This document shows, piece after piece, positions 24,886-63,590 of a DNA stretch of 64,000 nt (its first letter is position 1; each line of letters opens with the position of its first letter). The position numbers and the translations under genes were made by a program. Below the pieces are notes generated by a model, which made no database searches, was not told where the DNA came from, and saw only the letters and a list, made by a program, of their open reading frames with translations. Where the stretch lies: assembly GCA_963662155.1 (NCBI GenBank), contig OY759269.1:15061069-15125068 (forward strand), read 5' to 3'. This stretch comes from Lamellibrachia columna (taxonomy: Eukaryota; Annelida; Polychaeta; Sabellida; Siboglinidae).

Positions 24886-25182
24886 GGCTGATCGTTGAGC
24901 TGATCATTGAGCTGATCATTGACCTGATCATTGGGCTGATCATTGAGCTGATCATTGGGCTGATCATTGAGCTGATCATTGAGCTGATCATTGAGCTGAT
25001 CATTGACCTGATCATTGACCTGATCATTGAGCTGATCATTGACCTGATCATTGACCTGATCACTGAGCTGATCATTGAGCTGATCATTGACCTGATCATT
25101 GACCTGATCACTGAGCTGATCATTGAGCTGATCATTTACCTGATCATTGACCTGATCACTGAGCTGATCATTGAGCTGATCA
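24886..25182. repeat. 12-bp minisatellite of TGATCA palindromes (about 25 units)
   Basis: Unit ctgatcattgag/c. Each unit contains the palindrome tgatca. The third variable base gives gagctg or gacctg. Both strands stay open because the period is 12; the resulting peptides (NDQL repeats, IELI repeats) are artefacts unless transcribed. Confidence 0.97.
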
Positions 25183-25930
25183 TGGCGTAGGGAGGCCACA
25201 CAACTGTATATATTTAAAACATTCTGTCGATCGCTGAACGGTTTCGTGAACGGCAGAAAACTAATTCCACATGTCAGTGTCTCGGGGTATTTGGTGTCCG
25301 AACAGCGAGTCCTCCAAGCACGTTTCTTCATCATTGTCGAACCCTGTCATTGCGTCTCTCAACATAGCAACAGAGACGCACGATCATTGGCTATATTACT
25401 AATATTAGTAACACAGTAATATTAACAGTAAGAAACACCCGCATTGTTGTTAGCATTGCACAAGCATATTCTGGAAGAAGTTACCGCTATGCATTGCCTT
25501 AGCTATATTCTTCTAACGTCGACGACATTAACAGTAATTTACACTTTTCATATATACTGTATCGTTACTTACATTATTCCAATGGATCTTTGCATGTCAT
25601 GATTTAACAAATCAAGCTTTGAGATGAGGCGCAGAAGACGTCGCAGATTGCTTGTTGCTAGCGGTATTGTAAAAAAGGCACGTAGAGGTGTGATTGTAGA
25701 AAAAGCGTCAACGTCAGACGTGTAGCGTTGTTGTTCAATTGCTAAGAGTCGCTCATGTTTTAGCTCATTTCGATTCAGAAGCATGTCGCATATTACATTT
25801 TTCACTCAGGTGGTTCAAATAGTGGTACGTGTTTGAACAGTTCATACCCCGGGTTAAGGGGTACTGGGACCCTAGGACAACTTGGTACTGTGAGGCCCCA
25901 CACCCCGAGAGTAGTCAATTTAATGCATTT
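25183..25930. other. Spacer with no supported gene
   Basis: Only short open frames; no recognised motif. Confidence 0.4.
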
Positions 25931-25939
25931 TTAAACGAC

Positions 25940-26266
25940 AATATGTCTTTGGCATGGCTCGGATTGTGGAAGTGGTGAAGTTTTCGGCGGAACGCGGCCG
26001 CCAGTTCTGTGGGCACAACGTAACCACTGGATCGGCTACAACCGGGATTATTTGAGTGCTCTGGGACGTCTTCTGTTTAACACGGTAATGGGCGAACGCG
26101 TCCTCATCCTCAAACATATTAAAAAAGAGCTGGAATCCGCGAAATAGGCCTGCTTCTCTGTCACTGTGCATGGATTCTACACCGGACATTTCCCATGTTC
26201 ACCAGTTGACTCGAGGGCTGAGGTATGTACTTCCAGATGGACCGGTAGAGCGATTCGTCAGAAAAC
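25940..26266 (+). pseudogene. DUF4371/ZMYM1-like (hAT-related) gene, N-terminal fragment
   Basis: In shifting frames it reads RIVEVVKFSAERGRQFCGH then, after damage, YIKKELES-like sequence, and from 26158 SSLCMDSTPDISHVHQLT and RYVLPDGPVERFV. These are hallmarks of the DUF4371 family (domesticated or active hAT-like transposases). Stops and frameshifts interrupt it. Similarity ends at 26266 where LINE sequence begins. Confidence 0.7.
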
Positions 26267-27165
26267 AGCTTGTTGTAGTAGATGGAAATCAGTTTTGAGT
26301 GGGGTACCACAACGATCAGTATTAGGACTTTTATTATTCTTAATATATATCAATGACTTGGATGACAGTATAACAAGCAACGTACTGAAATTTGCGGATG
26401 ACACAAAAGTGTTTAGAAAGGTTAACACTGATGGTGATAAACAACATTTACAAAATGATCTAGACAAATTAGTTAAATGGTCTGAAAAATGGCATATGTT
26501 ATTAAATTTTGGGAAATGTAAATACCTACATACAGGACACGGGGAATTTGGAACTTATACTATAATTTGGGAGACACTGTTTACATACTACTGTAAAAGA
26601 AAAGGACTTATGAATAACAATATGTGCTGATATGAAAGTTTCAGAACAGTGGTATTGCAGCTTCAAAGGGTAAACAAGTCTTGGGTTGATTACGAGAAAC
26701 ATACGACACAAGATAAAAAATAAAAAAGTTAATTATACCTCTTTATAAAGCAATAGTTATACCTTATTTAGAATACTGTATACAAGCATGGAGACCATAT
26801 CGTTAGAAGGATATAGATATGCTTGAACGCATACAGAGGAGAGCTACTAAAATTATTCCAGAACTGAGAGACCATAGTTATGAAGAACGCCCGAAAGAAT
26901 GTGGTTTAATAATTCTAGAGACGAGGTTAAGAGGAGATCAGATTGAAGATTGGATATCAGGAAGTACTCGTTCTCACAGAGGACAGTAAATGAATGGAAC
27001 AAATTGTCTACGGATTGTGTAACTGCTAGCAGCGTGAATATGTTTAAAAACAAGGTTGACACATGTCTCAGGAGGGTGGGTTACACGTAGATGAACATTG
27101 TTGGACTCTCGATAAGCCAATGGCTTGGATGGCCAATCTTGTTAAAATCGTTAAATCTTGCATAC
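26267..27165 (+). mobile_element. Degraded LINE copy (RT C-terminal half and 3' end) nested in the DUF4371 gene
   Basis: Starts within RT at a segment matching 30277 onward (SVLSGVPQ, NDLDDSITSNVLKFADDTK with the FADD active-site motif), continues with frameshifts and an internal deletion (near 26950, where about 120 bp of the intact copy is missing), and ends with the family's 3' UTR and a short (gttaaatc) tail near 27157. Confidence 0.85.
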
Positions 27166-27289
27166 AGTATTGTAAATGAGGCCTAAATACTGTTTTACAT
27201 AAAGGTATAATTAGCTCTCTTTCCATATATGTTATTTTGATCCTAATCTACCCAAGAATTTTATTTCCCTTTGAAGCTGCTGCACATGG

Positions 27290-27780
27290 GTATCTTCTTC
27301 CCGGGAGCGAAGTGAAGCCGCACGACCTGTTGGTCGTTCGGAGGCTGAGTGACATGTTAATCCATCACCTCCTCTCTGCGCAATAAGACCCGTGTCGACG
27401 GTTTCGAGAACGGGAAGACCCGATCAGAGGCCCAGAGGCTCGCAAAGGTGACGAAGGAGCTCGAAACTGTGTGATCGTTATGTTACGAATGTGGCACAGG
27501 ATCCTTGAACGAGAAATGAGACGCAAAGTATAAAATGCTCGAGAATGCAGCAAAATTGGATATTAACAACGCGGTCTCTCTGTTGTCGCCACTGCAGGAG
27601 TTCATTGCATCACAACAACCTCAGTTCGGCTGTTCGAGTTAATCGCTAGATTGGAGGATTTCGATAAACAAAAACTCAGGCGAGCTGCTGAGAAGTTGGT
27701 GCGCACCTACCAGTAAGACAAGGATTAGTCAGTGACCGACGAACTCGTGCAGTTTGCCTCTCTAGATTCTCTACCACGCA
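27290..27780 (+). pseudogene. DUF4371/ZMYM1-like gene, C-terminal fragment
   Basis: Across several frames: KTRSEAQRLAKVTKELET, then MLRMWHRILE, NE-T, KVQNAR, LLSPLQEFI, then LEDFDKQKLRRAAEKLV-RTYQ and SVTDELVQFASL. The order matches the C-terminal helix-rich part of DUF4371 proteins. Together with 25940-26266 it forms one broken gene interrupted by the LINE. 27780-28500 shows nothing I can assign with confidence. Confidence 0.6.
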
Positions 27781-28533
27781 CTGCAGTCGTGAGAAACAAG
27801 CTGGTTACGCCGACAAAAAACCAGCAAAGAAATCAACGTTTTGCTTGCTTGTCAAACATGATCTGACATGTTTCGTCAGCAACGATTGAAGGCCAACGAG
27901 CACTCTCACTACAGCGTCGATCACCATTAGGACGTTCGATGGCATCCGCAGATCGTTAAGACTTGGTTGCACCCAGCAGTAGCAGTTCCGAAATGGGAAC
28001 CTGGATATGTCGCATCGCCGCATCTAAAGTGGGTGCAAGGAAATAAACCATAAAAACGGTTATAGCATAAACATCTCGGGAAACATTCAAACTCGATATA
28101 AACAGGTCACTTGGCCGGATGTGGCCAAGGAAAACCATAGCAATTAATTCGCTTAATTAACACAGCAACTGGGACAAAGTTCAATCAAAATGTTCGCTCC
28201 CGACGTATCTAAATAATTAACTTATACCCTATAAGTTGAACTGGTCACATACGTAGCTGTAATGGAGTGTCAACTATAAGTTTGAAGTGGGGAGTGGGCG
28301 GTGGGTCCTCAAAATGGTGGGAGGTTGGATTGGTGGGAGATGGAACTCTCAAAACTGGAGGGAGGTTGCCCCCCAACAGGTGGGACTGAGGTTGAGACAT
28401 CTGCCACACACCGTTCTTAATATTTACTACAGTAAAATGACTGGCGATTTCCCGTCCTGTTAAGTTCTGTTCTTAGATATCACATGTAAAACTGAAACAT
28501 GCCTTCTTTGAAATAACGTCTGCAAACTGATAA

Positions 28534-29640
28534 GATATTGACCCTCACATAATTGGTATAACTGAATCATGGGCCAACATAGATATAACAGATGCTGAAT
28601 TAGGACTGACAGGATATGTAATGTTTAGGAAAGATCGAATAGGAAGAAGGGGCGGGGGAGTTATTTTATATGTTAAAGAATCTATTCAGGCTTATGAAAT
28701 AAAACTAGAAAGGGAAGCAGATTACGATGAAGCTGTTTGGTGCAAAATTGTTTCAGGAAATTCAAAATTAACTATTGGATTAGTTTACCGAAGTCCAAAC
28801 ATAAACGAAGAGGACAACACAAAAATAAAAAATGCTATAAAGGAAGTTAGTAAAGGGGAATGTATCATAATGGGAGATTTTAACCATGGACACATACAAT
28901 GGAATTCTCTAGAGAGCACAGGGATTGAGGACCAACAATTTCTATTTTTAACTCAGCACGTACTAAAACCAACCAGGGGAGAAAATGTATTAGCTATAGT
29001 TTTGTCATCACAAAAAGAATTATTGGACAATGTAAAAATATTTGAACCATTGGGTAATAGTGACCATAATCAAATACATTTTGACATCGATGTAAAATCA
29101 GAAAGTAAAAATAAGAAAACGTACAAGAGAAACTTCCATAAAGGTAACTACAAAGATATGAGAAAATACTTAGCAAAGCTAGATTGGAATAACATGCTGA
29201 TGAATAAGACCGCAATTGAATGTTGGAATATTCTAAAATATGAAATTGAGAGTATCATCGATAAATTTGTTCCCTTCCAAAAACAAGGAAAACGGTGTAG
29301 AAAGAAACACTTGTCAAAAGAGGCTATTAGAAAAATAATGGTAAAACAAACTATGTGGAGGGTTTATAGGCGTACCAGAAAGGAAGAAGACTATGCAAAA
29401 TACAAAGAGGCACTTAATGCAGCTACAACTGAAATCAGACAATCTAAAAGAAGCTATGAGCAAAAACTAGCATGTAACATAAAAAATGACAGCAAGAGTA
29501 TTTATGCATATGTCAGGAGTAAACAAAACGTACAAGACAAGGTTGGACCTCTAGAAGACAGTGCTGGAAATATAATATCACGGGTTTTTAATGGCGGAAG
29601 ACCTAAATGGTTACTTCAGTTCAGTGTTTACCAAAGAAGA
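28534..29640 (+). pseudogene. LINE endonuclease and linker (ORF2 part 1)
   Basis: Apurinic-type endonuclease: RRGGGVILYVKES, LVYRSPN, IIMGDFNHG (catalytic D and N), and SDHNQIHFD (terminal D-H). This is followed by the linker with basic WRVYRRTRK. The frame closes at 29646; a frameshift near 29590 separates it from the next block, whose true continuation is MAEDLNGYFSSVF in another frame. A stop at 28531 precedes the readable endonuclease. Confidence 0.85.
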
Positions 29641-31217
29641 TATTAGTTCATTACCAGTTGCTGATGCTAAATTTCAGGGGGCTAAATCTGACTATTTAGG
29701 TCCGTTAGCTGTAACTCCAGAATTGGTAGCTAAGAAAATAAAGGCAATGAAGGATAACAAATCACCGGGAGTGGATGGGATTCCTCCAAAATTACTAATG
29801 GAAACAGTAGAACAAATCAGTATACCACTTGCAAGAGTATTCAACTTGTCATTAAAAGAGGGAGTTGTTCCGTTTGAATGGAAAGAAGCAAACATCATAC
29901 CATTATTTAAAAAGGGTTCGAGAAATAAGTCAGAATTACAGACCAGTGAGTTTAACGTCAGTGATTTGTAAATTATTAGAAAGGTTAATTAAAGACCATA
30001 TGGTGGACTTCCTCGTTAAGCATAAATTATTAAATTCATCTCAACATGGATTCCTTAAAGCGAGGTCATGCTTAACAAATATGTTATGTTTTTTGGAAGA
30101 AATCACTAAGTGGATAGACGTGGGATCGCCAGTAGATATTATCTACTTAGATTTTCAGAAAGCTTTTGACAAAGTGCCACATCAAAGATTACTACTTAAA
30201 TTAAAAGCCCATGGTATCGGGGATAACATAACTGACTGGATAGAACAATGGCTGACTGACAGAAGACAACGAGTTGTAGTAGATGGAGAAGTTTCAAATT
30301 GGAAATCGGTTTTGAGTGGGGTACCTCAAGGATCAGTATTAGGACCTATATTATTCTTAATTTATATCAATGACTTGGACGACAGTATAACAAGTAACGT
30401 ACTGAAATTTGCGGATGACACAAAACTGTTTAGAAAGGTTAATACTGATGGTGATAAACAACATTTACAAAACGATCTAGACAGATTAGTGAAATGGTCT
30501 GAGAAATGGCAGATGCTGTTCAATTTTGGGAAATGTAAATGCCTACATACAGGACATGGGAACTTGAATGTAAACTATAAAATGGGATATACTGTTCTGG
30601 GTACTACTGTAAAAGAAAAGGACTTAGGAGTTACAGTAAGCGCTGATATGAAAGTTTCAGAGCAGTGTGGTATTGCAGCTTCAAAGGGTAATCAAATTCT
30701 TGGATTGATTAGAAGAAACATAACATACAAGGGAAAAAAGTTAATTATACCTCTTTATAAAGCAATAGTTAGACCTCATTTAGAATACTGTATACAAGCA
30801 TGGAGACCATATCGTAAGAAGGATATAGATACGCTTGAACGCATACAAAGGAGAGCAACTAAAATGATTCCAGAACTTAGAGACCTTAGTTATGAAGAAC
30901 GCCTGAAAGAATGTGGTTTAACAACTCTAGAGACAAGGAGGTTAAGAGGAGATCAGATTGAAGTTTTTAAGATATTGAATGGGTATGAAAATATTGATAG
31001 AAATATGTTTTTCTCACTCAAGAAGGATAGCAGAACTAGAGGACATGAGGTAAAATTAGTAAAGGATCAATGTAGATTGGACATCAGGAAGCACTCGTTC
31101 TCACAGAGGACAATAAATGAATGGAACAAATTGTCTACATATTGTGTAACTGCTAGCAGCGTGAATATGTTTAAAAACAAGGTTGACACATATCTCAGGA
31201 GGGCGGGTTATAAGTAG
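29591..31217 (+). pseudogene. LINE reverse transcriptase (ORF2 part 2), second frameshift near 29935
   Basis: RT blocks in order: SPGVDGIPPKLL, FKKGSR, frameshift near 29935, NYRPVSLTSVICK, SSQHGFLKARSC, IYLDFQKAFDKVPH (catalytic D), LSGVPQGSVLGP, LKFADDTKLF (FADD catalytic pair), then the C-terminal ASSVNMFKNKVDTYL. Apart from the two frameshifts the sequence is intact, so the copy is fairly young. Confidence 0.87.
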
Positions 31218-31529
31218 ATGAACATTGTTGGACTCTCGATAAGCCAATAGCTTCCTTGTCCACTTGCCATCTGGGCCTTTGGCTTGGATGGCAAATCTTG
31301 TTAAAGTAGCGTATTCACTAATGGAGGCCATTCTAATTTCTATCCGTGTTTACGTGTCTCGGCACGAAAATTATGGAGAATATGTGGCCGACAAATTCAG
31401 CCTATTAGTTACGGAAGTAGCAATACGTAGACTCGTAGAGCGAAAAGCTTAGTGTGTGTGTGCGTGTGCGTGCGTGCATGTGAGTGTTTAAAACAGAACC
31501 GAGATATATATCATAAGGGCGGGTTACAC

Positions 31530-31625
31530 AAAGACGAAACAATGTTGGACTCTCCATAATCCAAATGCTTCGTTGGCCCTTTCCCACCTGGAGTGCATTG
31601 CTTTGTTTGGCAATAGTATTACACA
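31530..31625 (+). mobile_element. LINE 3' tail fragment
   Basis: caatgttggactctccataa followed by diverged versions of the tail segments; matches 31218-31305. Confidence 0.7.
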
Positions 31626-31956
31626 GGGCAGTTAATGGCATTTCCCGAAATGGTAGGTAAGAAAATAACGATGAAGAATAGCACATCAGCTTTTATGACA
31701 GTAGTAAAAAGTTATGCAGAGACAATATTAAAGTCGGGGAGTTCCGGGATGATTTCTGAAAATGTTGCAGTTGAAAACATGCTCTCAAAAGAGGGTTTGT
31801 TCGAACTCTCTGAACCCCCTTCCCTCCCAGAGGAACGGGTCCTATTACTGTTATCCGTGCTTTGAAATAAGGGATATGTTCGAGGCCTACAAGTAGTTAT
31901 TGTTTTGTGTCGCCGCCAAATGCGTTTCCGGAACCATTTCGATGTGATTCTCAGCG

Positions 31957-32412
31957 GTGTTGAGATGGGTGGCGTCGTGGCTGTGGCTTCTCATGGTGTT
32001 GAGATGAGTGACCTCATGGCTGTGGCTTCTCATGGTGTTGAGATGGATGGCGTCATGGTGTTGAGATGGGTGGCGTCATGGCTGTGGCTTCTCATGGTGT
32101 TGAGATGGGTGGCGTCATGGCTGTGGTTTCTCATGGTGTTGAGATGAGTGACGTCATGGCTGTGGCTTCTCATGGTGTTGAGATGAGTGACGTCGTGGCT
32201 GTGGCTTCTCATGGTGTTGAGATGAGTGACGTCATGGCTGTGGCTTCTCGTGGTGTTGAGATGAGTGACGTCATGGCTGTGGCTTTTCATGGTGTTGAGA
32301 TGAGTAACGTCATGGCTGTGGCTTCTCATGGTGTTGAGATGAGTGACGTCATGGCTGTGGCTTCTCATGGTGTTGAGATTAGTGACGTCATGGCTGTGGC
32401 TTCTCGTGGCGA
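31957..32412. repeat. 39-bp minisatellite (about 12 units) carrying CRE octamers
   Basis: Unit: ggctgtggcttctcatggtg, ttgagatgag, tgacgtcat. Perfect TGACGTCA occurs at 32149-32156, 32227-32234, 32266-32273, 32344-32351 and 32383-32390, with one-base variants at about 32188 and 32305 and more diverged ones to the left. The period is divisible by three, so both strands stay open; no coding role is implied. Confidence 0.95.
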
Positions 32413-32699
32413 TGTTCTGCTTTTCACATAGAATAACAGTCTTTATTATGGGCTGCAGCTTAAGACGTTTGTCTCTCACACTGGTTTTGCAAGCCTGACA
32501 ACAGCAGGTGTAATTCACTGACATTCACTACAATTTGTGTTTAGTAATGGGCACTACGAGAATAATGCATAGTGGGGGGTCGTAAATCAGAATAACTGGG
32601 AACAAATGGCAACACCTGTGGCAACGCCCCTAGCGTGTATGTTAGAAATGATCTCACAACTAAATGTGACTTGATGAAAAAACAATCCGGCGAAAATAA

Positions 32700-33085
32700 C
32701 TGGGGGTGCCTAGGAACCTCGTGGAGATCCCTGGGTCCGTCAGTGCCTGGGAACCTCGTGGACATCCCTTGGTCCATCAGTGCCTGGGAACCTCGTGGAT
32801 ATCCCTGGGTCCGTCAGTGCCTAGGAACCTCGTGGACATCCCTTGGTCCTTCAGTGCCTGGGAACCTCGTGGACATCCCTGGGTCCATCAGTGCATAGGA
32901 ACATCGTGGACATCCCTTTGTCCGTCAGTGCCTGGGAACCAAGTGGATATCCCTGGGTCCGTTAGTGCATAGGAACCTCGTGGACATCCCTTGGTCCGTC
33001 AGTGCCTAGGAACCTCGTGGACATCCCTTGGTCCGTCAGTGCCTAGGAACCTCGTGGACATCCCTGTGTCCGTCAGTGCAGTGCA
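32700..33085. repeat. 37-bp minisatellite (about 10 units)
   Basis: Unit ggaacctcgtggacatccct, tggtccgtcagtgccta. Copies differ at few positions. Confidence 0.95.
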
Positions 33086-33770
33086 GTCTGTAAAACGCCA
33101 GAGATGAAACGAGCGAGGGCTTTGAAATCGCTCAAAGGTCCCTGCTATTCCGTAGTATGAGAGTTTGAGGAGACGTCTCCTGTGGGGGGCGTAGTCGAAC
33201 GCCTTACTGAAGGCCAATATTGTTGTCTACATGGGTTCCAGAGTTGAAGGAAGAGAAAAGGTCATGCACGCATGTCTAGCTGCTAGTTCATGGTATGCTT
33301 TGAATAACTGCACTTAGCTGGTCATGAACCAGTGACTTCCTGTTCTTCTGCTCCTTAGTAGCATTAACTATTTCCCCCTTGGATGTTGGCTCTAGACTGA
33401 TATCCAGATCGTCTGACGCTTCTAGAATATCTGGCACTTCTAGGATGTCTAGCAGTTCTGGGCCTGGGGTAATAGTAATATATAATAGTAATTATTACAA
33501 ATAGTCAAGTAATAGATGGAACATGACTCTAATAGAAACCAATACAATATTAACTGAGCTGTTACTTTTGTATTACAAATGAATATTTAAACTTTTTCAT
33601 TAAGTTGTTAGGCGTAAATATCAACGTGTGTTTGTGCTTAGCAATTCTTTCTGTAAGTCATCTTTACATACCAGATGTAAAAGGCATCTACACTTGGGAT
33701 TAAATCCAATTTCTTCTGAGTTAACTTCAATAGCCCATAAAGACTGAGTGGCCTTGTATAGTTTACACAG
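33086..33770. other. Intergenic spacer, nothing recognised
   Basis: No exon, RNA gene or mobile-element signature that I can support. Confidence 0.4.
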
Positions 33771-33772
33771 CA

Positions 33773-34330
33773 TTCAATGGTCATTTGAAGCCAGTTCCCG
33801 CAGCCAACTATCCTTTTTTCATACAAGCCTATAGATGGCACTCCATGCTGGCCATTCATTCACTGATGATCACTTGTTGGATAAGGGTTCCAGCACTAAG
33901 TTGATTGTCTTTAACATCTGTATCAATCATTGCAGCTCCACGCCCTGCCATGCTGGGTGATGTCTGAACAAAATACAGCAACTCATACCAATGTTTGGTC
34001 CAACTGTGTGTGTACACGAGTACCCGTGTACACGAGTACCCGTGTACACGAGTAACCATGAACACAGTCTTACTTTAGACTTTTCAACACATATCAGATT
34101 GGATATTGTAAGAAAGAGACCAACAAATAATAGATAATTGCTTGAATAAGGAGTTATTGTCGCGAACTACTCTACTACTGAATGAACACAACGTATATAC
34201 ATACATGTACAAATGTTTAGTAAAAAAATATTTCCATCGCCTCCAGCATGTAATTGTATTAGAAAGAAAACTAAGTAACAGTAATAGATTACATTGCAAT
34301 GTAATAGACCCCAGGTCTGGGTAGTTCTAC
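33773..34330. repeat. Dispersed repeat, uninterrupted copy
   Basis: Left half matches 12533-12735 and right half matches 16935-17285. Between the halves lies a 17-bp repeat (gtgtacacgagtacccgtg-like) present three times at 34010-34058. Ends undefined; no coding similarity. Confidence 0.8.
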
Positions 34331-34529
34331 TGGGTCTACTCCATTTACAAATTCTTCAAAATGTTTTATTTTCTTGCTACCTATCTGACGTCAGCGTGGT
34401 TTCTTGCTGACCTCTGAGGTGTGGTTGTTGTAGAGCCCAACTGATAACAAATGTGGTACGCTATGTTGTGTTATGTCCCTAGTAGACCTGTCGACCATAA
34501 ATCGAACAAGACGGAGTAAACATATCGTA

Positions 34530-35656
34530 ATTTATTTGTTGTGTACATACTGCATAATATTAAGAATATGTAATAATGCATTCTACAAAAAACAAACATG
34601 CCGCGTCACAGATTCAGGAAGCTTCCAATAAGCATATTATATGTCATCAGCACATCGGCAAAATATTGCACTAGTAACAACGCGATCTGTGCAAATATGA
34701 TACAAACATTCTAGTACTGTGTAACTAGAAACAACCCATTCACTCCTTGCAAAACAACGACGGACAAAACTCAAACAAATTGTCCGCAGTCCTTAACCAA
34801 CCAACATTTCTGTGGCGAGCCTCCATGCCTTATCAAACTTGTGGAGAAAGTATTTTCTGCAAGACTGACAACCAATTCGTACACGAAGTTGTTCGATATT
34901 TTCTCGAATACCCTTAAATGCACGTTATCAATCTCTTGAAGCGATAGCTCCATTTATGGGCTACACATGAAGCTGTGCGAACTACAATTTCATAACAATA
35001 TATATGCTGCCAGTGACATCTTGGTACATACATACGTATTAGAAGGCAAATAAAGGCCCAGAGGCAAAACACAGCTTAACTTTAAAATTCTCTTAAACAT
35101 GACGACGCCATCATGAACAAAGATTTGAGTGTATGTTATGCCAACCAAGTGTATGTTATGCCAACCAATGCAGAAAGAGCTATGACCGGATCTTTACTAC
35201 AATACAATTTTCTTCATAAACAGCACCGACTATCCAGACAACATCACTAACTACCGAAAACAAATCTGGCAAGTGTGCAAGCGTTAGCACATGTGTCTAC
35301 GTGTGCACACATGTTAGATACAGACTCGGCCGAAACCAAGCATGCCTTCACGAAAAACCTTAACATTCTTAAATACAACTTCACAGAAAAGGTGCCACAG
35401 TACTGATGCAGCGTAACAGCCAACTTATCTGTAAACATCACCACCAGACACCCAAAGTGATAACATCTGATAAAACGTCATTACAAATCGACAGAGAATT
35501 CCGTGGTCACGTTGCAGTTACAATCACAAAAATAACGACGAACATTTAATGTAGATATTCTGGCCTCACGCGAACGTCCCAAATTGGCTTCTAGAGTCCG
35601 TTGTTTTGCTGGTCTGCTGAACACAGAGGATAGGCTTCCGCAAGCTCCAATTGCGA
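34530..35656 (-). other. Probable 3' UTR of the smoothelin-like gene
   Basis: Follows the stop codon at 35657-35659. The first AATAAA-type signal on the minus strand is at about 34531-34536. No exon or repeat signature inside. Confidence 0.4.
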
Positions 35657-62622
<26,966 letters not shown>

Positions 62623-62744
62623 CTGCAACAGAAAGTCACGGTGGGTTATTCAAGTCATCACATGATCACACTGTACAGGTAAAACGTAACTCATACAGCA
62701 GAGTATCCGGTCAAAGACTGTTCAAAGCGCTTTACACTTCACAT

Positions 62745-62930
62745 CCCAGGAGACATGTACATTTCAAGAACAACTCGATTTCTCTGTGAAGCATTCAGCC
62801 ACACTGCAATTACTGAACGAAACTGCCCAAGCTTTCAAACAACAGCCAGAGGATTCGAACCCGAGTTCTCTCGATTAAGAGTCTAATGTTCCAACCACCC
62901 CGCCACCCCGCCACCTCGCCCCATTGCTGT
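62745..62930 (-). mobile_element. tRNA-derived SINE
   Basis: Minus strand: ggcggggtggttggaaca (A-box region), ctcgggttcgaatcctctg (B box), body core gaaagcttgggcagtttcgt, tail ending near acatgtcc. An upstream ggtggcgggg triplication lies at the head. Confidence 0.8.
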
Positions 62931-63234
62931 GTCACTTATTTACATGATGTGTCAATTCAATCTAACATATTTTATCGTTAAGCCATTCGGTTAATGCGAT
63001 TGTTTCTTACCTAATTTACTTTCCTAAACCATATAGACAAGTGGTCTTCCTTATTTAGTCAACATTAAGATTTTTAGCCACTGGGAAACTGGTGAATGGT
63101 TACAATGAATGGAGACTTCCACTCCTACGTTAGCCCCGGAAGGGGTTGTGTGGGGTACAGCAATTGTGTGGGGTACAGCAATTGAAGACTGAAGACACAA
63201 TCAAGGAATGTCGATTACACAATCACGACATGTC

Positions 63235-63590
63235 AGTTATGCAATTAAGGATTGTCATTTACACAGTCATGACACAAGACCTGTACAATCATGACACATG
63301 ACTTATGCAATCATGACACATGACTTGCACAATCATGATACATGACTTACACAATAATGACACATGACTTGTACAATCATGACACATGACTTGCACAATC
63401 ATGACACACGACTTACACAATAATGACACATGACTTGTACAATCATGACACGACTTGCACAATCATGACACACGACTTACACAATCATGACACATGACTT
63501 GTACAATCATGACATACAACTTACACAATCATGATACATGACTTGTACTATCATGACACGTGACTTGTACAATCATGATACACGACTCTG
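63235..63590. repeat. 22-23-bp minisatellite (about 15 units)
   Basis: Unit acaatcatgacacatgactt plus gt or ac. The remaining 63591-64000 shows nothing recognised. Confidence 0.93.

Larger units (their letters stand above)
28500..31310 (+). mobile_element. CR1/Jockey-type LINE, nearly full EN-RT, frameshifted
   Basis: 5'-truncated or damaged at about 28530, where the endonuclease begins (DIDPHIIGITESWANIDI). The 3' UTR ends with ccatctgggcctttggctt, ggatggcaaatcttgttaaa. At least eight other 3' fragments of the family occur in the window. No ORF1 is visible. Confidence 0.88.
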
